Of a stretch of 64,000 nucleotides of DNA, positions 43,166-55,877 are shown piece after piece. A program made the position numbers and the translations under genes. The DNA is from Propionibacteriales bacterium (GTDB lineage: Bacteria; Actinomycetota; Actinomycetes; Propionibacteriales; Nocardioidaceae), in the NCBI GenBank assembly GCA_026392465.1, contig JAPLCA010000016.1:93299-157298 (forward strand), written 5' to 3'. Each line of letters begins with the position of its first letter. Positions within the stretch are counted from its first letter, which is position 1. The notes below the pieces were generated by a model. The model ran no database searches. It worked only from the letters and a program-made list of their open reading frames with translations, and was not told the DNA's origin.

Positions 43166-44420
43166 CCTGCTCTGCTCGTGCCTCGCCCTCGGGCTGGCGC
43201 TCCTCCCGGGGGCGGCGCTCGCCGACCAGGTCGGCACGGGCGACCCCGACCCGACGGCCCAGGAGGCCACCGGACCGCGCGACGTCGACGACGCCGTCCT
43301 GCGCTGGGGCCTGAACGACGAGTCCAACAACCGCGCCTTCGCACCCGGCACGATCAACTTCCTGTCGGCCGGCAAGGTGCCGGACCCCGGCCGGGGCGGG
43401 ACGATCATGCCCGCCTCGGGCTGGTCGGCACGCACGGGTGACGTCGCCGTCGAGAAGTGGGACGGGTCGGCCTACCGACCCGCCACGTGGGCGGGCCTGC
43501 GGACCGACGCGACCGGCGCGGCCATCGGCGGGGGCCGGTTCTCCGGGCACCAGCTCGTCTTCTCGGGAGGACGGGGCACCATCGACCCCGCCGCCGGGGA
43601 CGCGACGATCACCTGGGACGGCGACGCGAGCGTCGTCTACTACTCCGGCATGGCGTTCTTCTACCTCAGCGACCCCGAGCTCGTGGTCGAGGACGGCGTC
43701 GGCCGGGTCACGGCCGAGCTGGGCGGCTTCGCCTCGTCCATGGAGGACCTCACGGCGTGGGGACCGGTCGCGCCCGAGCGCGTCGTCGTCGCCGACCTCG
43801 GCACCGTCGACCTCGGGTCGGCACAGGAGGAGGCGGGCGGGTTCACCGCCACCCCCGCCTACGACGGCGTGCAGGTCACCGGCGTGCCGCAGGTGCGACC
43901 GTACGGGTCCTTCCCGCAGTCCTTCGTCGACTTCCAGCGCAAGACCGGCACCGCCGCCTACTGGTACAGCAGCGGCGGCTCGGCCGACCCCTACAAGAAG
44001 GCGTCGCCGATGACGATCTCCTGGGCCGGGGCCGACGTGACGCCGCCACCGGCGCCCGGTCCGGCTCCGCTCGACCCGGTCGAGAACGAGGTCGTCCTGC
44101 CGCCACCGGCCCCGTCGCCCTCCCCCGCGGCGTCGTCCCCCGGGCAGCAGGCACGGCAGTCGGCCGCCGGCGCGCCGGCCGCCGACGTCGCCCCGCCGCC
44201 CGCCGCGGTCCCGAGGTCGGCGGGCGGCGAGCTGGTCCAGACCCGGCCCGTCTCCACCCTGCTGCCCCTGCCCCCTGCCGCGACCGAGAGCGCGAGGGAC
44301 GCGCTCTGGTGGTGGCTCACCGCCGCGCTGCTGGGTCTCGCCGCGCTCGTCGTCGCCGGCAGCGTCGTGGCCACCCGCACGTCCCGCCCCTCCCCCGAAG
44401 CAGCCCCCACGCGGGGCTGA
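43146..44420 (+). CDS. HtaA-domain heme-binding surface protein, membrane-anchored
   Basis: A 424-aa protein: signal peptide (about 1-26), one HtaA domain (about 45-295) starting LRWGLNDESNNRAF and containing LVFSGGRGTIDPAAGDATIT and MAFFYLSDPELVVEDG, a Pro/Ala-rich stalk, and a C-terminal membrane helix (WWWLTAALLGLAALVVAGSV). HtaA domains of corynebacteria bind heme through conserved Tyr/His and pass it to HmuT. The GTG start lies inside the preceding gene (20-nt overlap). The stalk would hold the domain in or above the cell wall. Confidence 0.87.
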   Translation: MLRPWRDLLCSCLALGLALLPGAALADQVGTGDPDPTAQEATGPRDVDDAVLRWGLNDESNNRAFAPGTINFLSAGKVPDPGRGGTIMPASGWSARTGDVAVEKWDGSAYRPATWAGLRTDATGAAIGGGRFSGHQLVFSGGRGTIDPAAGDATITWDGDASVVYYSGMAFFYLSDPELVVEDGVGRVTAELGGFASSMEDLTAWGPVAPERVVVADLGTVDLGSAQEEAGGFTATPAYDGVQVTGVPQVRPYGSFPQSFVDFQRKTGTAAYWYSSGGSADPYKKASPMTISWAGADVTPPPAPGPAPLDPVENEVVLPPPAPSPSPAASSPGQQARQSAAGAPAADVAPPPAAVPRSAGGELVQTRPVSTLLPLPPAATESARDALWWWLTAALLGLAALVVAGSVVATRTSRPSPEAAPTRG

Positions 44421-44440
44421 CCACCTCCGAAAGGAACACC

Positions 44441-46405
44441 ATGTCCAGCACCCCCACCCGCCGCAGGACGCGACTCGTGTCGCTCCTCGGCGCCGGCGCC
44501 CTGGCGGCGGCGACCCTCGCGGTCGTCACGCCGTCGGCAGGAGCGGCGCCGACCGCGTCCGCCGCGTCGGACACCGTCAGCGAGGCCACCTTCACGTGGG
44601 GCCTCAGCGGCTACGCGCAGGACGGCATCTTCGGCCCCTGGACGTTCAAGGACCCGACCGGCGACGCGCGCTACCTCGCCGGTGACGTCAGCACCGTGCC
44701 GAACACCTCGCCGCAGCAGGTCTACCGCGTCGACCCCGTCCCGACCACGTCGTTCCCGACGTCGAAGGCGGGCAAGGCCCCGAACGTCGTGCAGTTCACC
44801 GGCGGCGACGGCACGGTCGACCGCAGCACGGGCGCCGCGGAGCTGAGCTGGAGCGGCAGCTACACCGTCAACGCCTACCCCGCGCAGTACGGCGCGCCCG
44901 ACGAGATCTACGCCGACCCGCAGCTCGACGTGGAGCCCGACGGATCCGGCTCGCTGACCATGCGGTTCACCATCGGGGCGGGGCAGTCCATGACCGGGGA
45001 GCCCTTCCCCGCGAAGGACTTCGGCCGACTCACCGTCGCGACGTTCGACGCCGGCTCCCTGAGCGCCCAGTCGTCCACCGGGTACCGGGTGACGCCCGAC
45101 TACCAGGGCGTCACGTGGGACGCCCCGTCCGGCGCGACCGCCCAGACGCGCACGTGCTCGGCGCAGGACGGCGCCACCGGCTGGTGGGGAGCGTGGCCGA
45201 CGGACTTCCTCGACGCCCTCGCGACCCACGAGGCGGGCGCGTCCGTCCTCGCCCACTTCTACTCCACCGGCTGCGCCGGCAAGCAGGACAACAAGCCGCA
45301 GCTCCCCTTCGACGTGACGTTCGCGCAGACCCCGACGGTCACCGTCTCGGACACCGAGGTCACCCGGGGCGCCACGACGTCCGTGACCGTCGAGGGCCGC
45401 GGCTTCGACCCGTCCCTCGCCACGGGCACCCGTCCTCCGTTCGCCGGCCAGAAGTCCGGCGTGTACGTCGCCTTCGGTCGCTACGCCGACGTCTGGCGTC
45501 CCTCGCAGGGCGCGCCGTCGTCGTCGCGCGCCAACGCCGACAGCGGCGACACGTCCGCCCCGGCGGTCAAGTGGGCCGTCCCGCAGGCGTCCTTCGCGGC
45601 CAGCAGCCCGGCGCAGGACCCGAGCGCACCGAACTACACCGAGCTGCGCGCCGACGGCAGCTTCACCGCGACCATCCCCGTCAACGAGGACTGGTTGAAG
45701 GACCGCACCGGCACCTACGGCATCTACACCCACGCCGGTGGCGGCGCGACCGTCGCGTCGTACGAGACCGCCACGCCGCTCACGTTCGTCGACCCCGCGC
45801 CGGAGCCGCTCACCCCCACGCTCTCGCGTGGGTCGGAGGTCAAGCCGACCCGCACGACGACGGGCTCCGCCCGCGTCACGGTGGCGAGCCCCGACGACTC
45901 GGTGCCGACCGGGACGGTGCACACGACCCTGGTCAACGGCAGCACCACGCTCACCGGGCCGCGTGCGACGCTGAAGGACGGCAAGGCGACGGTGACCGTG
46001 CCGAAGGCGACGCGCCTGGGGCGCTGGACGTCCACCGTCCACTACTCCGGCGACACGACGCACGCCGCCGCCACGGGTGCGACGAAGACCATCGAGGTCA
46101 CCCGGTACGCGGCCACGGTGCGCCGTCCGTCGACCACGCGTCCGACGAAGCGCAAGACCGGTCGCGCGACGGTGGTCGTCACCTCGGCCAGCCCCGCCCA
46201 GGCGACCGGCACGGTGCGCGCGGTCCTGAAGAAGGGCCGCACGGTGCGCTACAGCCGACCGGTCACGCTGAAGAACGGCCGCGCGGTCGTCGGCATCCCG
46301 GCGGCGGGCTCGACCGGCACGTGGACGTACTTCATCCGCTACTCCGGCGACGCCAACCACCCGGCGAAGGACGGCACGCGCACGGCGCTGCGCATCACGC
46401 GCTGA
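44441..46405 (+). CDS. Secreted HtaA-domain protein with Ig-like repeats
   Basis: A 654-aa exported protein: signal peptide (about 1-36), HtaA domain (about 46-295) with ATFTWGLSGYAQDGIFGPW and VVQFTGGDGTVDRSTGAAEL, a second domain (about 300-450) with SGVYVAFGRYADVWRPSQG, then two Ig-like repeats (about 455-565 and 570-654) each ending in a YSGD motif (STVHYSGDTTHA, FIRYSGDANHP). No C-terminal membrane helix, so it is probably released or held non-covalently in the wall, where it could scavenge heme. The ATG has AAAGGA upstream. It ends before a strong terminator. Confidence 0.87.
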   Translation: MSSTPTRRRTRLVSLLGAGALAAATLAVVTPSAGAAPTASAASDTVSEATFTWGLSGYAQDGIFGPWTFKDPTGDARYLAGDVSTVPNTSPQQVYRVDPVPTTSFPTSKAGKAPNVVQFTGGDGTVDRSTGAAELSWSGSYTVNAYPAQYGAPDEIYADPQLDVEPDGSGSLTMRFTIGAGQSMTGEPFPAKDFGRLTVATFDAGSLSAQSSTGYRVTPDYQGVTWDAPSGATAQTRTCSAQDGATGWWGAWPTDFLDALATHEAGASVLAHFYSTGCAGKQDNKPQLPFDVTFAQTPTVTVSDTEVTRGATTSVTVEGRGFDPSLATGTRPPFAGQKSGVYVAFGRYADVWRPSQGAPSSSRANADSGDTSAPAVKWAVPQASFAASSPAQDPSAPNYTELRADGSFTATIPVNEDWLKDRTGTYGIYTHAGGGATVASYETATPLTFVDPAPEPLTPTLSRGSEVKPTRTTTGSARVTVASPDDSVPTGTVHTTLVNGSTTLTGPRATLKDGKATVTVPKATRLGRWTSTVHYSGDTTHAAATGATKTIEVTRYAATVRRPSTTRPTKRKTGRATVVVTSASPAQATGTVRAVLKKGRTVRYSRPVTLKNGRAVVGIPAAGSTGTWTYFIRYSGDANHPAKDGTRTALRITR

Positions 46406-46414
46406 CGCCACGGC

Positions 46415-46454
46415 GACGGACGGCCCGGCACCTCCAGGTGCCGGGCCGTCCGTC
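46415..46454. terminator. Bidirectional terminator between heme operon and mfd
   Basis: Perfect 19-bp inverted repeat (46415-46433 and 46436-46454) around CC, between the convergent last HtaA gene and mfd; no T-run. Confidence 0.8.
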
Positions 46455-46463
46455 GTCCATGAC

Positions 46464-49970
<3,507 letters not shown>

Positions 49971-50537
49971 CTACCGGTTGAACGCGCTCTGGGTCTCGGA
50001 TAGTCCGCGGGTGACGAGGCTCTCGATCGCGTCGGCAGCCTCCTCGAGGTACACCGGGAGGTCCTTGCGCTCGGTCGAGGAGTAGGGCTTCAGCACGAAG
50101 TCGTGCACGCTCTGGCGTCCCGGGGGCCGGCCGATGCCGACACGCACACGGTGGAAGTCGCCGGTGCCGATCGACTGGCGGATGGACTTGAGGCCGTTGT
50201 GGCCGTTGTCGCCTCCGCCGAGCTTGAGCCGCAGGGCGCCGAAGTCGATGTCGAGCTCGTCGTGGACGACCACGAGGTGCTCGGCGTCGACGTCGAAGTA
50301 CTTCATGAGCGTCGAGACGGGCCCGCCGCTCTCGTTCATGTACGAGCGCGGCCGACCGAGGACGGCCCGCTCACCGGCGACCCGCCCCTCGACCACCTCG
50401 GCGCGGCCCGAGGCGTGCGCCTTGAAACGGCCGCCCACGCGCTCCGCGAGCACGTCGGCGACCATGTACCCGACGTTGTGCCGGGTGGCGGCGTACGTGG
50501 GGCCCGGGTTCCCGAGCCCCACGACCAGCCAGGTCAC
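49971..50537 (-). CDS. pth: Peptidyl-tRNA hydrolase
   Basis: A 188-aa Pth that releases peptides from stalled peptidyl-tRNA. GLGNPGPTYAATRHNVGYM (catalytic His and Asn), YMNESGG, VHDELDIDFGALRLKLGGG (catalytic Asp), NGHNGLKSI and FHRVRVGIGRP are all present. The GTG at 50537 overlaps the rplY stop (GTGA). The order rplY-pth-mfd is common in actinobacteria. Confidence 0.97.
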   Translation of the reverse strand: MTWLVVGLGNPGPTYAATRHNVGYMVADVLAERVGGRFKAHASGRAEVVEGRVAGERAVLGRPRSYMNESGGPVSTLMKYFDVDAEHLVVVHDELDIDFGALRLKLGGGDNGHNGLKSIRQSIGTGDFHRVRVGIGRPPGRQSVHDFVLKPYSSTERKDLPVYLEEAADAIESLVTRGLSETQSAFNR

Positions 50538-51193
50538 GACTCGGTGTCGCCCTCGGACTCGCCCTCGGCGTTCGCACCCTCGGCGTCCTCGGGCTCGTCG
50601 CGCTCGATGCCGGACTCGGCCTCGGCCTCCTCCAGCTCGGCCTCGACGTCGGCGGCCGTCGGCGCGGCGGTGACGTTGACGACCAGCAGGTCCTCCTCGA
50701 CCGCGAGCGCGGCGCCGGAGGGCAGCGACAGGTCGGAGGCGAGCACCTGGGCACCGACCTCGAGACCCTCGATCGAGACCTCGACGGCCTCCGGGATGTG
50801 CGTGGCCTCGACCTCGAGCGACACCGTGGCGTTCTCGAGGACGACCAGCGTGTCGGGCTGCGCGTCGCCCTCGAGCTGGACGGCGACGTCGACGACGACC
50901 TTCTCGCCGCGCTTGACGATGAGGAGGTCGGCGTGCTCGATGAAGCCCTTCAGCGGGTCGCGCTGGACCTGCTTCGCGATGGCGAGGTGCGACTCGGAGC
51001 CGACCTCGATCGAGAGCAGCGCGTTGCTGTTCTTCAGGGCGAGCATGAGCGCGTGACCCGGCAGCGTCACGTGGACGGGGTCGGTGCCGTGTCCGTAGAG
51101 GACGGCGGGAACCTGGTCGGCGCGACGGATGCGGCGGGCAGCGCCCTTGCCGAACTCGGTGCGAGGCTCGGCGGGGATGGTGATCTCGGCCAC
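50534..51193 (-). CDS. rplY: 50S ribosomal protein L25/general stress protein Ctc
   Basis: A 219-aa long-form L25 (Ctc/TL5) that binds 5S rRNA. The 5S-binding N-domain reads RTEFGKGAARRIRRADQVPA and VLYGHGTDPVHVTLPG, the C-domain carries the beta barrel, and the tail after about residue 185 is strongly acidic (many E and D). The GTG at 51193 has AGGAG 8 nt upstream. Confidence 0.95.
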   Translation of the reverse strand: MAEITIPAEPRTEFGKGAARRIRRADQVPAVLYGHGTDPVHVTLPGHALMLALKNSNALLSIEVGSESHLAIAKQVQRDPLKGFIEHADLLIVKRGEKVVVDVAVQLEGDAQPDTLVVLENATVSLEVEATHIPEAVEVSIEGLEVGAQVLASDLSLPSGAALAVEEDLLVVNVTAAPTAADVEAELEEAEAESGIERDEPEDAEGANAEGESEGDTES

Positions 51194-51403
51194 GAGGGAA
51201 CTCCTGGAGGTGTGGTGCGGGCGAACGAGGTGGGGCGGCCGTGGACTCGGCCGGTCGTCGCCCCAGCAGGTCGGACACGACACTCCGGGGAGCGCCCTGT
51301 CGATCACGGTCGGACCTGCCGACCCTCGCCGAGGCAACTGCGTCAGCCTACAGGAGCCCTCCGCCGCCGGTGAAATCGGCCACCGCCGACGGTGCCGGAT
51401 TGC

Positions 51404-51409
51404 TAGGGT
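51404..51409 (+). promoter_or_regulatory. Candidate -10 element for histidine kinase
   Basis: TAGGGT ending 6 nt before the ATG at 51416; leaderless layout. Confidence 0.45.
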
Positions 51410-51415
51410 CGCCTC

Positions 51416-53203
51416 ATGCGGACGCCGACTTCCCCGGGCGGTCCCGGGGAGATCCCCGCGACCTCCGGCGACGGCGTGCCCCGCACCCGCACCCCGGTGG
51501 TGCCGAGCGAGGTGTTCGCGGCGCAGTTCCTGTTCCTCACCGGGCTCGCGCTGCCGGTCGTGTCGTCGCTCGTGACGTCGCTGCCCGTGCACCAGGGGGC
51601 GTTCACCGCCGGCATCGTGGTCGCGGGCGTGACCGCCCTGCTGACCGCCATGCTCGGGTCCCTCGGCATCGACCGGGCCGGGTCGACGGTGGTGGCGGCC
51701 ACGCTCATCGCGGTGCTCGACGTGGTCGTGTGCAGCCTGCTCTACTACGCCGCGCCCGGTGCCGGGTTCGCCGTGCTCGCCGTCCTGCCGGTCGCCTGGG
51801 CGTCGATCCAGCTCCCCGCGCTGCCCCGGGCGTGCGTGCTCGGCACGGCGCTCGTCGCGATCGTCGTCGTGGCGGGCGTGCGCGACCTGAGGGGCGACCA
51901 GCCGTGGACCAGCGCGGTGACCACCCTGCTGAACCTCGCCCTGCTGTTCGCGCTGACCTCGTGGGCGGGATCGCGCTGGACGGCGCGGAACCGCTCACAG
52001 CGGCGGCTGCTGGAGTCCCAGACCCGGCTCGTCGGCTCCGCGCTCGACTCGGCGCGCACCCAGGAGCGCACCCTCGCGGAGGTCCTCGACGTCGTCGACT
52101 TCGCCGTGGTCACCCTCGACGCCGACGGCGGGGTCACCGCCAACCGCGCCGCCGAGGCGCTGGCCCGCCACGTCGGCGCCGCCGACGCCGCCGAGGCCGT
52201 GCTGCACGCGCCGTTGTACCGCGCCGACGGCACCACGCCGCTCGCGGCGGGCGAGAAGCCGCTCGCCCTCGTCCGCTCGGGCCAAGACGTCGAGGGACTG
52301 CTGGTCCGGCTCGGGCCGCCGGGCCCGGCCCAGGTGCCGCTGAGCGTCAGCATCCGCCGCGTCACGGGCCCGCGCTCGGACCGCTACGTGTTCGTGGCGC
52401 GCGACGTCAGCAAGGAGCTCGCCGACGCCCAGGCGCGCGACGACGCCGTCGCCGCCGTGTCCCACGAGATCAAGACGCCGCTCACCGCCGCCCTCGGCTA
52501 CCTCGAGCTGGCGCTCGCGGAGCCCGACCTGGGGGACGAGGCCCGCGAGCTCGTCGAGGTCGCCCTCGACAACACCGAGCGGATGCTGGCCCTGTCGCGC
52601 GACTTCCTGGCCGCGCGGAGCCGGACGCCCGGCGTGCCCCTGAAGCTCCTCATGGAGCCGTGCCGACCCAGCGAGCTCGCCCGCAGCGCCGTCGAGGGCG
52701 TGCGCCCGCTCGCGACCGAGCGGCTCATCACGGTGCGGCTCGACACGCGCACCGAGTCGACCATCCCGGCGGACCCGCTCCGACTGCGCCAGGTGCTCGA
52801 CAACCTGCTGACCAACGCGGTCAAGTACAACCGCTACGACGGCACGATCGACGTCGTGGTCCAGGACGCGCACCGGTCCACCGAGGCCGGCGACCTGCCC
52901 GTGGAGCACGGGATCACCAGCGAGGGGCCCGTGGCCGTCCCCGGTGTGGAGATCGTCGTCCGCGACACCGGACGCGGCATGACCGAGGACGAGCTGGCGT
53001 CGCTGTTCACCCGCTTCTACCGCACCGACCGCGCCCGGAGCTCCGGCGTGCAGGGCACGGGCCTGGGGCTGAGCATCACCCAGGACATCGTCCGCGCTCA
53101 CGGCGGCTCCGTCGACATCACGAGCAAGCTCGAGGAGGGCACCACGGTCACCGTGTGGCTCCCGGCCGCGGCCGACGAGAGCGTCGCGCGGGACGTGGCC
53201 TGA
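51416..53203 (+). CDS. Membrane sensor histidine kinase
   Basis: A 595-aa kinase. The N-terminal 190 residues hold about six membrane helices with no large extracellular loop, like membrane-embedded sensors. A cytosolic helix leads into a PAS-like segment (about 225-340, VVDFAVVTLDADGGVTANRA), then AVSHEIKTPLTAALGYLELA with the phosphoacceptor His, and the ATPase motifs NLLTNAVKYN, VVRDTGRGMTEDEL and GTGLGLSI. Its stop overlaps the next gene. No adjacent response regulator follows directly; the nearest is at 56637 on the opposite strand. It begins the putative exopolysaccharide block. Confidence 0.88.
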   Translation: MRTPTSPGGPGEIPATSGDGVPRTRTPVVPSEVFAAQFLFLTGLALPVVSSLVTSLPVHQGAFTAGIVVAGVTALLTAMLGSLGIDRAGSTVVAATLIAVLDVVVCSLLYYAAPGAGFAVLAVLPVAWASIQLPALPRACVLGTALVAIVVVAGVRDLRGDQPWTSAVTTLLNLALLFALTSWAGSRWTARNRSQRRLLESQTRLVGSALDSARTQERTLAEVLDVVDFAVVTLDADGGVTANRAAEALARHVGAADAAEAVLHAPLYRADGTTPLAAGEKPLALVRSGQDVEGLLVRLGPPGPAQVPLSVSIRRVTGPRSDRYVFVARDVSKELADAQARDDAVAAVSHEIKTPLTAALGYLELALAEPDLGDEARELVEVALDNTERMLALSRDFLAARSRTPGVPLKLLMEPCRPSELARSAVEGVRPLATERLITVRLDTRTESTIPADPLRLRQVLDNLLTNAVKYNRYDGTIDVVVQDAHRSTEAGDLPVEHGITSEGPVAVPGVEIVVRDTGRGMTEDELASLFTRFYRTDRARSSGVQGTGLGLSITQDIVRAHGGSVDITSKLEEGTTVTVWLPAAADESVARDVA

Positions 53204-54282
53204 TGTCCGACCTCGACCTCCTGCTCCTCGGCACGCTGCTGCCCTACCTCGCCGTGGCCGTCACCTTCTCGGTCACGACCGCCATGCGGCACAACGACCC
53301 CGCCAACCGGCTCTGGGCCGGCGGCCTCATCGCCGCCGCCGGCGCAGCGTTCGCGAGCCTGCTGACCGGCGACACCGTCCTGACCTTCCAGACCGACACC
53401 GCGGGCGCGGCGTGCGGCGTGGTGGCGATCGGCCTGGTCTGGTCGGGCCTGCGCTGCTTCCGTGGCGCCGTCGCCCTGCCGGTCGCCCCGCTCGTCGTCG
53501 CCGTGGTCGTCGTGCTCCTGCGCAGCGGCCTCGAGGCGCTCGGGTCGCCCGTCCTGCCCGACGGCTACCTCGCGGCCGCCGGGTTCGCGGTCGCAGGGGT
53601 CCTCGAGCTGCGCCGCAGCAGCATGCGCTCCAACGTCAACGTGACCCTGCTGCAGGTCGTGCTCGCCGTCTTCGCCGGCGCCGTCGTGCTCAACGCGCTG
53701 CTCGGTCGGGTCTACCGCGGCTCGGACCACCTGTCGGCCATGTTCCTGCTGGTCACGATGCTCGTCCTGCTGCAGCTGCTCGTCGCCATGCGCGCGGAGC
53801 GCGAGGGCGCGTGGTGGTCCGAGGACCACGGCACCGGCCGGGTCTTCGGGGTGCACAGCCGGGGCCAGTTCGTCGAGGCCGCCGCCGACCGGCTCAACCG
53901 CATCCAGCTGCGCGGCGGGCACGCCGGGCTGGTGCTCGCCGAGATCACCGACCTCGTGGAGCTCAACGAGGCGTTCGGACGCCGCGGGGGCGACCTGGCG
54001 CTGGCGACCGTCGCCGACACGCTGCGCCGCCACGTGCCCGTCTGGTCCGTCCTCGGCTACCTCGGCGTGGGCCGCTTCGCGGTCCTCGCACCGGCGGAGA
54101 CGCCCGAGCGGACCGCAGAGATCGCGGCCGCCGTCGAGCGTGCCGTCTACACCAGGTCCAACGAGGCGCTCGGCGAGCAGGACGTCCCCGTCCCGGTGCT
54201 GTTCGGCACCTCCGACACGTTCACGACCGCGCCCGACCTCGACGCGCTGCTCGCCGAGGACGGCTACGTCCCCCGCACTTGA
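53203..54282 (+). CDS. Membrane protein with degenerate GGDEF domain
   Basis: A 359-aa protein with about six or seven membrane helices (1-205) and a C-terminal GGDEF-fold domain (about 215-355). The fold landmarks are visible (LVLAEITDLVELNEAFGRRGGDLALATVADTL is split over the first strands and helix), but the signature loop reads LGVGRFAVL in place of GG(D/E)EF, so diguanylate cyclase activity is not expected. Degenerate domains often sense or bind c-di-GMP or GTP. The ATG overlaps the histidine kinase stop (TGATG), so the two are made together. Confidence 0.8.
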   Translation: MSDLDLLLLGTLLPYLAVAVTFSVTTAMRHNDPANRLWAGGLIAAAGAAFASLLTGDTVLTFQTDTAGAACGVVAIGLVWSGLRCFRGAVALPVAPLVVAVVVVLLRSGLEALGSPVLPDGYLAAAGFAVAGVLELRRSSMRSNVNVTLLQVVLAVFAGAVVLNALLGRVYRGSDHLSAMFLLVTMLVLLQLLVAMRAEREGAWWSEDHGTGRVFGVHSRGQFVEAAADRLNRIQLRGGHAGLVLAEITDLVELNEAFGRRGGDLALATVADTLRRHVPVWSVLGYLGVGRFAVLAPAETPERTAEIAAAVERAVYTRSNEALGEQDVPVPVLFGTSDTFTTAPDLDALLAEDGYVPRT

Positions 54283-54306
54283 GCCGATCTTGAGCAGACC
54301 TTGAGG
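54279..54306 (+). promoter_or_regulatory. Triple TTGAG direct repeat, 11-nt period
   Basis: TTGAGC at 54279 and 54290 and TTGAGG at 54301, spaced exactly 11 nt apart. Head-to-tail repeats at 11 nt are the usual binding pattern of OmpR/PhoP-family regulators. The array begins at the stop of the GGDEF gene and lies 68 nt before the GT2 start. Confidence 0.55.
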
Positions 54307-54373
54307 CCGGACCGCGGCGTTTCCTGAGGTCCGGGCACCAGGATGGGGTGACGCCCACTGCGCAGGAGCCCCC

Positions 54374-55834
54374 GTGTCCCACGACGCCCGCGGTCCCATG
54401 GACCGACACCCCACCGCCTTCGACCTCAGCGACGAGGCGCTGCACCGTGCCCTCGGCACCGCGGTCGAGGAGGTCGCGGGCAGCATCAAGCCGCGCGCCA
54501 CCGTCGCCTGCGTCGTGCCGTCCTACAACGAGGCCGAGACCATCGCGTCGGTGCTCGACGCGCTGCTGGTGCAGACCCGGCTGCCCGACGTCATCCACGT
54601 CGTCGTGAACAACACCACCGACGAGACCGTCGAGATCGCCGGCCACTACGCCGGCCAGCACCTGATGGAGCGCCCCGAGGGCACCCAGCTGGTCGAGATC
54701 TTCGTGCACGACATCGGCGAGAACCCCGACAAGAAGGTCGGCGCCCTGAACTACGGCTTCTTCCTCGCGGAGGGCTGCGACTACATCATCGGCGTCGACG
54801 GCGACACCACGCCCGAGCCGACAGCCGTCAAGGACCTGGTCGACGAGATCACCAGCGACGACCGGATCGGCGGCATCTCGGCGATCTACAGCATCGACGA
54901 CAGCGCCCTGCCGACGCCGATGGCGAAGTTCCTCACGGCCGGCCAGCGGGCGCAGTTCGCCGCCTTCAACATGCAGAACCTGCTGCGCGGCCGGAACATG
55001 GCCGTCCTCGGCGGCCAGTTCTCCATCTTCGCGACGCAGGCGCTGCGCGACGTCATGACGCAGACCCACCAGCGCGCCCCCTGGGTGAAGGACAGCGAGG
55101 TCGAGGACTCGCTGCTGTCGCTGCAGATCAAGAGCGCCGGCTACCTCACGAAGATCAGCGCGACGGCCCGGGCCCACGTGGGCGGCATGAACACGCTGCG
55201 CTCCCTCGACGCGCAGCAGGTCAAGTGGAACTTCGGCGCCATCGAGCTCATGTGGCCCGGCCAGCGCGGCGACACGAAGGGCCAGCCCTTCCACCCCAAC
55301 CTGCGGCTGCGCTGGTTCGAGCACATGTCGATGGTGCTCAACATCATCACGCGCCTCATGTTCTTCAGCCTCCTGCTCGCCTCGCTCTCCATCAACGCCT
55401 TCGTCTTCAGCCCCTGGTGGCTCGTGCCGCCGGTCGTGGCGATCCTGCTGAACTACCGGGTGGCGCGGTCGATGCACTACGGCCACCGCCGCGACATCCT
55501 CTTCGCCGTGCTCCTGCTACCCGCGGAGATCTACATGTGGATCCGCATCGGCCACTTCCTGCGCGCCTGGACGAAGTTCGCGAGCCGCAAGCAGACCGAC
55601 AACTGGGCCGCCCAGGCGAAGGCCGAGCGCGGCTCGGGCAACAGCTACCTCTACCCGTTCGCAATCGCCCTCTTCGGCTTCATCGCGGCCGCCGCCGTGT
55701 GGTTCCAGGTCCCGATCGACCTGCAGTCCTCCATCCTGGCTGTCGGCTGGCCCATCCTCGGTGTCATCACCGTCGCCCAGACCTTCTGGATGGGCATCAA
55801 GATCCTGCGCAACTACCGTGGCTACACGGTCTGA
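54374..55834 (+). CDS. Membrane family 2 glycosyltransferase, polysaccharide synthase-like
   Basis: A 486-aa protein with a cytosolic GT2 domain first (about 35-320) and about four membrane helices after it. The catalytic chain shows CVVPSYNEAETIASVLDALL, VVNNTTDETVEIA, the metal motif IIGVDGDTTPEP and the general-base motif WVKDSEVEDSLLSLQIKSAG. Where processive synthases have QxxRW it reads QQVKWNFG. This layout recalls poly-GlcNAc/hyaluronan/cellulose-type synthases. A GTG start with AGGAG 5 nt upstream. The product is unknown; GH6 glucanase nearby hints at a beta-glucan (inference). Confidence 0.85.
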   Translation: MSHDARGPMDRHPTAFDLSDEALHRALGTAVEEVAGSIKPRATVACVVPSYNEAETIASVLDALLVQTRLPDVIHVVVNNTTDETVEIAGHYAGQHLMERPEGTQLVEIFVHDIGENPDKKVGALNYGFFLAEGCDYIIGVDGDTTPEPTAVKDLVDEITSDDRIGGISAIYSIDDSALPTPMAKFLTAGQRAQFAAFNMQNLLRGRNMAVLGGQFSIFATQALRDVMTQTHQRAPWVKDSEVEDSLLSLQIKSAGYLTKISATARAHVGGMNTLRSLDAQQVKWNFGAIELMWPGQRGDTKGQPFHPNLRLRWFEHMSMVLNIITRLMFFSLLLASLSINAFVFSPWWLVPPVVAILLNYRVARSMHYGHRRDILFAVLLLPAEIYMWIRIGHFLRAWTKFASRKQTDNWAAQAKAERGSGNSYLYPFAIALFGFIAAAAVWFQVPIDLQSSILAVGWPILGVITVAQTFWMGIKILRNYRGYTV

Positions 55835-55877
55835 GCGCCCCACCCGTCCCCCTCGTCCTCTCGAAGGAAGCACACCC

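Noticed and set aside
53203..54282. Active diguanylate cyclase
   Set aside because: The GGDEF signature is replaced by LGVGRF.
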